Positions 61,240 through 64,000 of a DNA stretch of 64,000 nt are shown here, piece by piece. The position numbers and the translations under genes are program-made. Where the stretch lies: contig OZ245840.1 in assembly GCA_965228775.1 (NCBI GenBank), forward strand, positions 5,084,001 through 5,148,000, written 5' to 3'. The stretch's first letter is position 1. Every line of letters begins with the position of its first letter. Below the pieces are notes generated by a model. That model saw nothing but the letters and a program-made list of their open reading frames with translations. It was not told the DNA's origin and did not search any database. The DNA is from JANQMY01 sp965228775. Lineage in GTDB: Bacteria > Pseudomonadota > Alphaproteobacteria > JANQMY01.

Positions 61240-61650
61240 TTAGTTTTCCAGTTCGGCGGCCAGTGACTTAACAAGCCCCACAATATGGCGCCGAATAGGC
61301 TTTTGATCGATCTTCTTGAAGCACCGCATAAGCTCAATGCCATCCGCCGTGCTCAAGATGTGAGCTTCGTCAGCGACTTTCTGCTGCTTGCGCGATGACT
61401 CACCTATTTTCGGCAGTCCCTCGAAAAAATACTCTGGCGGAACCGTCAGCACTTTGCAGATCGCATAGAGCTTGCTGGCGCTGACGCGGTTCGTGCCTTT
61501 TTCGTACTTTTGAACCTGCTGAAAGGTAAGGCCGAGTTCGTCTGCCAATTGTGTTTGCGTAACGCCCACCATTAGGCGCCGCATGCGAATACGCTGACCT
61601 ACGTGAATATCAACTGGGTTCGGTCCTTCGCTATCGTCTTCGTATTTCAT
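61240..61650 (-). CDS. XRE-family HTH transcriptional regulator
   Basis: 136 residues. The Cro/CI-type HTH is MRRLMVGVTQTQLADELGLT with FQQVQKYEKGTNRVSASKLY, residues about 22-70. The C-terminal region after residue 80 is short and helical with a hydrophobic patch (IRRHIVGLVKSLAAEL). The length and the HTH sequence are of the widespread alphaproteobacterial SinR-like group of unknown target. Confidence 0.9.
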   Translation of the reverse strand: MKYEDDSEGPNPVDIHVGQRIRMRRLMVGVTQTQLADELGLTFQQVQKYEKGTNRVSASKLYAICKVLTVPPEYFFEGLPKIGESSRKQQKVADEAHILSTADGIELMRCFKKIDQKPIRRHIVGLVKSLAAELEN

Positions 61651-61924
61651 AGTACCTCTATTCTATTGCCCTAGATGCCGTTGCGCTCCCAGAACAAAGG
61701 AGCCGGCTATTTTCAGTCGCCAGCTTAGATGTCTGACCTTGTTATAACTTTCTGATAGTACACGGAACGCTTGGTACAATTTTCTGTTGCGCACCTTTGT
61801 ACTGCTCCATTTTACCGACATGTGAAGGAATTCACAAACTGCTCTTTTGGACGCAGTCTAGAATGATTGTGGATAACTGGGCCGGGTTGTCCCAGAAACC
61901 GCAGGGCGGGAGGCGGCGAAGAGT
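61651..61924. other. Divergent regulatory region upstream of XRE and HATPase-like genes
   Basis: No gene is seen. AT-rich stretches (61735-61800) probably hold the promoters of the XRE gene (minus) and the gene at 61925 (plus). I could not identify a specific box with confidence. Confidence 0.4.
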
Positions 61925-62419
61925 ATGGACGAAAAACAAAAAAAGACAGATTTCCTTGACTCTATAGAGGAATTGCTGGGGGAAGCAGTAGAATTTTTGG
62001 TTGATCCGGAGGCAGAAAACAGTGTTGCTTGTGAGATACTCTATTCTCAAAAAATTGCCGGATTTCATTACAGCCAACAGAAATTGACACGCTCTTTGAC
62101 AAAACTGCTCAAGACAGCGGCTCGTGAGTCGCAAGCAGACGGGTCGGTGATTCTCACCTGTTTGGTGACTGACGAGCGCCGGGTACATTTCTCGGTTGTT
62201 TCGCCTATTGGGTCCTTCAAAGGCATCGGCCAAGAAGAGATCCTGAGGCAGCTAAACGCCGATGATGAGAGCGAAGGTATTTTCGTGACGCCTAACACGC
62301 CTTTCTGGCGTGGTGGCGAAGCGGAAGAAGAAGCCGATTTTCGGCTTGAAAACCTTCCGTCTGGCGGTGCACGAGCGACGTTGGTGATTCCAGAGGCACG
62401 TGTGGCGTGGCGCGATTAG
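61925..62419 (+). CDS. Degenerate histidine-kinase-like ATPase domain protein
   Basis: 164 residues with no signal peptide. The pattern QKLTRSLTKLLKTAARESQA, then a beta strand (VILTCLVTDERRVHFSVVSP), then GIGQEEILRQLNADDESEG, and finally FRLENLPSGGARATLVIPEA follows the N-box, G1, G2 and final strand order of HATPase_c domains. The usual Asn and the glycine-rich lid are changed (no N in the N-box, D-x-G-x-G lost). There is no H-box or DHp domain. It may bind a partner instead of ATP. This assignment is only by fold pattern; the ATG 61925 start has a weak AAGAG site. Confidence 0.5.
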   Translation: MDEKQKKTDFLDSIEELLGEAVEFLVDPEAENSVACEILYSQKIAGFHYSQQKLTRSLTKLLKTAARESQADGSVILTCLVTDERRVHFSVVSPIGSFKGIGQEEILRQLNADDESEGIFVTPNTPFWRGGEAEEEADFRLENLPSGGARATLVIPEARVAWRD

Positions 62420-62471
62420 GCGTTGGTGATACCTGCACGGACCGACGCGTGTTGCAGTCGCGCTGAACGCC

Positions 62472-63170
62472 TTAATCGTAATTGTCGATCAGATCCGCCA
62501 GTCTATCTGGATCATGGATGGTCACTTTGCCGTCAGCATGAGTCACAAGTCCCATCTTTTGCCATTTGTTGAGCATTTTATTGGTGCTCTCTCGAGAGAA
62601 GGCGATGGTTTGACCAATTTCATATTGAGACATGGCCATAGAAATTTGAATGCCGTCTTCTGTGCGGACGCCATGAGTTTCCGCCAGCTCGAGAAGAGCT
62701 TTAGCCAGTCTTGGTTCCAAGCCTAAAAAAAGGGCGTCAGACAGACTCTCGCTCGTACGCCTCAGCCGGTGGGTCAGGATTTCCATCACCATGATGGAAA
62801 CTTCCGGATCTTTCTTTACATATTCGATAAAGGCGCCTGCCCGGATGAAATACAAAGTCGTGTCCGTGCGCGCGACCGCATTGGCTGATCGCGGCAGCTT
62901 ATCCAGAACCCCCATCTCGCCGAAAATGTCGCCTGGCCCGTACCGGTTGACGACCATGCCTTTGTCGTTTGGAGAGGCGAGAGTGATTTGTACGACGCCA
63001 TCTTCGATTAGATAGAGACCGTCGCTTTCGTCCCCCGCCTGAAAAACTTCTTTTCTTTCTTTAACATGCCGAATGTGCCCCAACGCAATCAACCGCTCAC
63101 GTTGCTCTTCCGACAACATGTCAGCAAAGACAGGACCACGTGGCCCCGCTATCCCTAAACCCAGCCCCAT
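62472..63170 (-). CDS. Crp/Fnr-family transcriptional regulator
   Basis: 232 residues from ATG 63170, preceded by GGCGGAGG (GTG 63185 overlaps that site and is less likely). The cyclic-nucleotide-binding fold has GDIFGEMGVLDKLPRSANAV, and the C-terminal HTH_Crp has MSQYEIGQTIAFSRESTNKM then LNKWQKMGLVTHADGKV. No Cys cluster for a 4Fe-4S centre is seen, so it is not FNR itself. The effector is likely cAMP or another ligand. The HATPase-like gene converges on it. Confidence 0.92.
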   Translation of the reverse strand: MGLGLGIAGPRGPVFADMLSEEQRERLIALGHIRHVKERKEVFQAGDESDGLYLIEDGVVQITLASPNDKGMVVNRYGPGDIFGEMGVLDKLPRSANAVARTDTTLYFIRAGAFIEYVKKDPEVSIMVMEILTHRLRRTSESLSDALFLGLEPRLAKALLELAETHGVRTEDGIQISMAMSQYEIGQTIAFSRESTNKMLNKWQKMGLVTHADGKVTIHDPDRLADLIDNYD

Positions 63171-63280
63171 AGGATCCTCCGCCACAGGATGACTTCAGAT
63201 ATCATCCCATGATTTGTCGGAAAAGTGAAATGTAGGGGGGAGGTTGGTGGGGCGTGTGGCTATAGGTTGTATCTGAAGGC

Positions 63281-63306
63281 AAAAACCCGCCCCCTTCCGG
63301 AGGCGG
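63281..63306 (-). terminator. Rho-independent terminator (minus strand)
   Basis: On the minus strand the hairpin CCGCCTCC-GGAA-GGGGGCGG (stem with one G-T mismatch) is followed by GTTTTTGCC, a T-run. It lies 37 bases downstream of the 41-codon gene at 63343-63468 and should end its transcript. Confidence 0.65.
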
Positions 63307-63342
63307 ATGAGTAAAAACTATTTAGTTTGTGTAATGACTAAA

Positions 63343-63468
63343 TCAAATGCACTGCCAGCCCAATCCCGGTATCCAGATCCAATAGCAAGCTGATGCGTCG
63401 CCTGTTGACAGTACAAGAGTTGTCGTTGCGACGATGGCGGCCGCAACTGTCATGATCGTTTTGTTCAT
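63343..63468 (-). CDS. Short secreted peptide, 41 residues
   Basis: MNKTIMTVAAAIVATTTLVL followed by STGDASACYWIWIPGLGWQC and I. A signal peptide fills most of it; the mature part would be about 15 residues rich in Trp with two Cys that could form a disulfide. GGGG is eight bases before the ATG and a terminator follows. The clean expression signals make it a likely real gene. No family is recognised; a bacteriocin-like or signalling peptide is only a guess. Confidence 0.5.
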   Translation of the reverse strand: MNKTIMTVAAAIVATTTLVLSTGDASACYWIWIPGLGWQCI

Positions 63469-63576
63469 TTGATTACCCCATTGTGATGTGTACTGATTGT
63501 TGTGGGGAAATCGTACGTCAAGTTTCGCCCCAAATAATATGAGGCGCTTCACTGAGTTGTGGGAAATCGCAAAATG

Positions 63577-64000
63577 CTAGAAACGAATTGTTCCGCTAAC
63601 GGACAGAAGTGTTTCGTCAGTGAACTCAGGATTGCTCGTGTCGTTGAGAAGAGAATTTAGGTCCTGGTACCTGAAATCCGCGCCAAGCAGGTTTTTGACG
63701 CCAATGGATATCTCTCCTCGTCCGGCCCTAAACCTGTGAGTGACCTCCAAATCCAATGTAAAAAAGTCTTCGGTGTTGTCCGAGATCGTGGATAAGGGGC
63801 TTAATTGAAGTTCTTGGCGCACGTATGTGCCTCTGACTTCAAACGAAGTGCCAAAGCTAGAAAAATATGATGCGCTTATCGGTAGAACCAGAGTTTCCAG
63901 TTCCAAAGGAAGGTTTGGAGTGTCTGGCCCAATGAGTAAACCGCCATTCTTAAGACGTTTGTAGTCAGAGCTAACGCTGATCTTTACGTTGTTCTTTGGA
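63577..64000 (-). CDS. Outer membrane TonB-dependent receptor-like barrel, C-terminal part (5' end outside window)
   Basis: The minus-strand frame is open from the window edge to the stop at 63577-63579, so only the last ~140 residues are present. It has alternating amphipathic strands (FEVRGTYVRQELQLSPLSTI; GEISIGVKNLLGADFRYQDL) and ends in SVSGTIRF, with the terminal Phe that is the outer membrane insertion signal. The NLLGADFRYQD segment fits the last strands of TonB-dependent receptors or related OMPs. The ligand is unknown. Confidence 0.65.
   Translation of the reverse strand, partial: PKNNVKISVSSDYKRLKNGGLLIGPDTPNLPLELETLVLPISASYFSSFGTSFEVRGTYVRQELQLSPLSTISDNTEDFFTLDLEVTHRFRAGRGEISIGVKNLLGADFRYQDLNSLLNDTSNPEFTDETLLSVSGTIRF

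Noticed and set aside
62472..63170. FNR (oxygen sensor)
   Set aside because: No N-terminal Cys cluster for a 4Fe-4S centre is present.

Overview
The window looks like chromosomal DNA of an alphaproteobacterium, possibly a Rhodobiaceae/Hyphomicrobiales-like marine lineage (low confidence on family). Support comes from a class I PHA synthase, a type 2 heme A synthase end, the run aminotransferase - homoserine dehydrogenase - glpX - recJ - tRNA-Glu, rplM-rpsI, a DUF2461 gene, XRE and Crp/Fnr regulators, and palindromic intergenic repeats of a style common in this class. No phage, IS transposase or CRISPR was seen.

Layout. (1) 1-6.0 kb: end of ctaA, a DGPF/YCII protein overlapping an ECF42-type sigma factor, a VOC protein, a MAPEG protein, DUF2461, and a membrane protein overlapping a fatty acid desaturase. 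(2) 6.0-6.5 kb: remnant of an alcohol dehydrogenase cut by a MITE-like element. (3) 6.5-11.9 kb: a tight operon of three exported proteins: a lipoprotein with an intein/hedgehog-like Hint domain, a small secreted protein, and a 903-aa lipoprotein with an endonuclease/exonuclease/phosphatase domain, Ca-loop motifs and a C-terminal glycine-rich hydrophobic tail. I do not recognise this as a described system and rate it the best candidate for novelty. (4) 11.9-20.0 kb, minus strand: TetR, DMT transporter, P450, ABM protein, LLM flavoprotein, three-subunit molybdenum hydroxylase and a ThiS/MoaD-like protein. (5) 20.1-31.5 kb: aldo/keto reductase, thioesterase, 3-hydroxyisobutyrate-dehydrogenase-like enzyme, isoquinoline-oxidoreductase-type molybdoenzyme with a diheme cytochrome, SDR, small lipoprotein; then TetR, Rieske oxygenase, kinase-like protein and methyltransferase. 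Regions 4 and 5 together look like a catabolic island for a hydrophobic ring compound; the substrate cannot be read from sequence.

(6) 31.5-38.2 kb: one giant gene (2056 aa) of Sel1-like repeats, visibly more AT-rich than its neighbours, with a recent internal duplication and related 76-bp direct repeats on both sides, so probably acquired or mobile. (7) 38.2-53.9 kb: housekeeping: metY-like enzyme, CoA-binding protein, enoyl-CoA hydratase, rplM-rpsI, argC, flavoprotein, GIY-YIG protein, phaC, aminotransferase, hom, glpX, recJ, tRNA-Glu, interspersed with palindromic repeats including a strongly folded 159-bp element. (8) 53.9-64 kb: two exported proteins (one TPR), an SDR with an altered catalytic motif, an FMN glutamate-synthase-like membrane protein, a DUF481 outer membrane protein, a histidine phosphatase, XRE and Crp/Fnr regulators, a degenerate histidine-kinase ATPase-like protein, a 41-aa secreted peptide and the C-terminal barrel of an outer membrane receptor running off the window.

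All domain calls are by eye from motifs and remembered family features; no database search was run.
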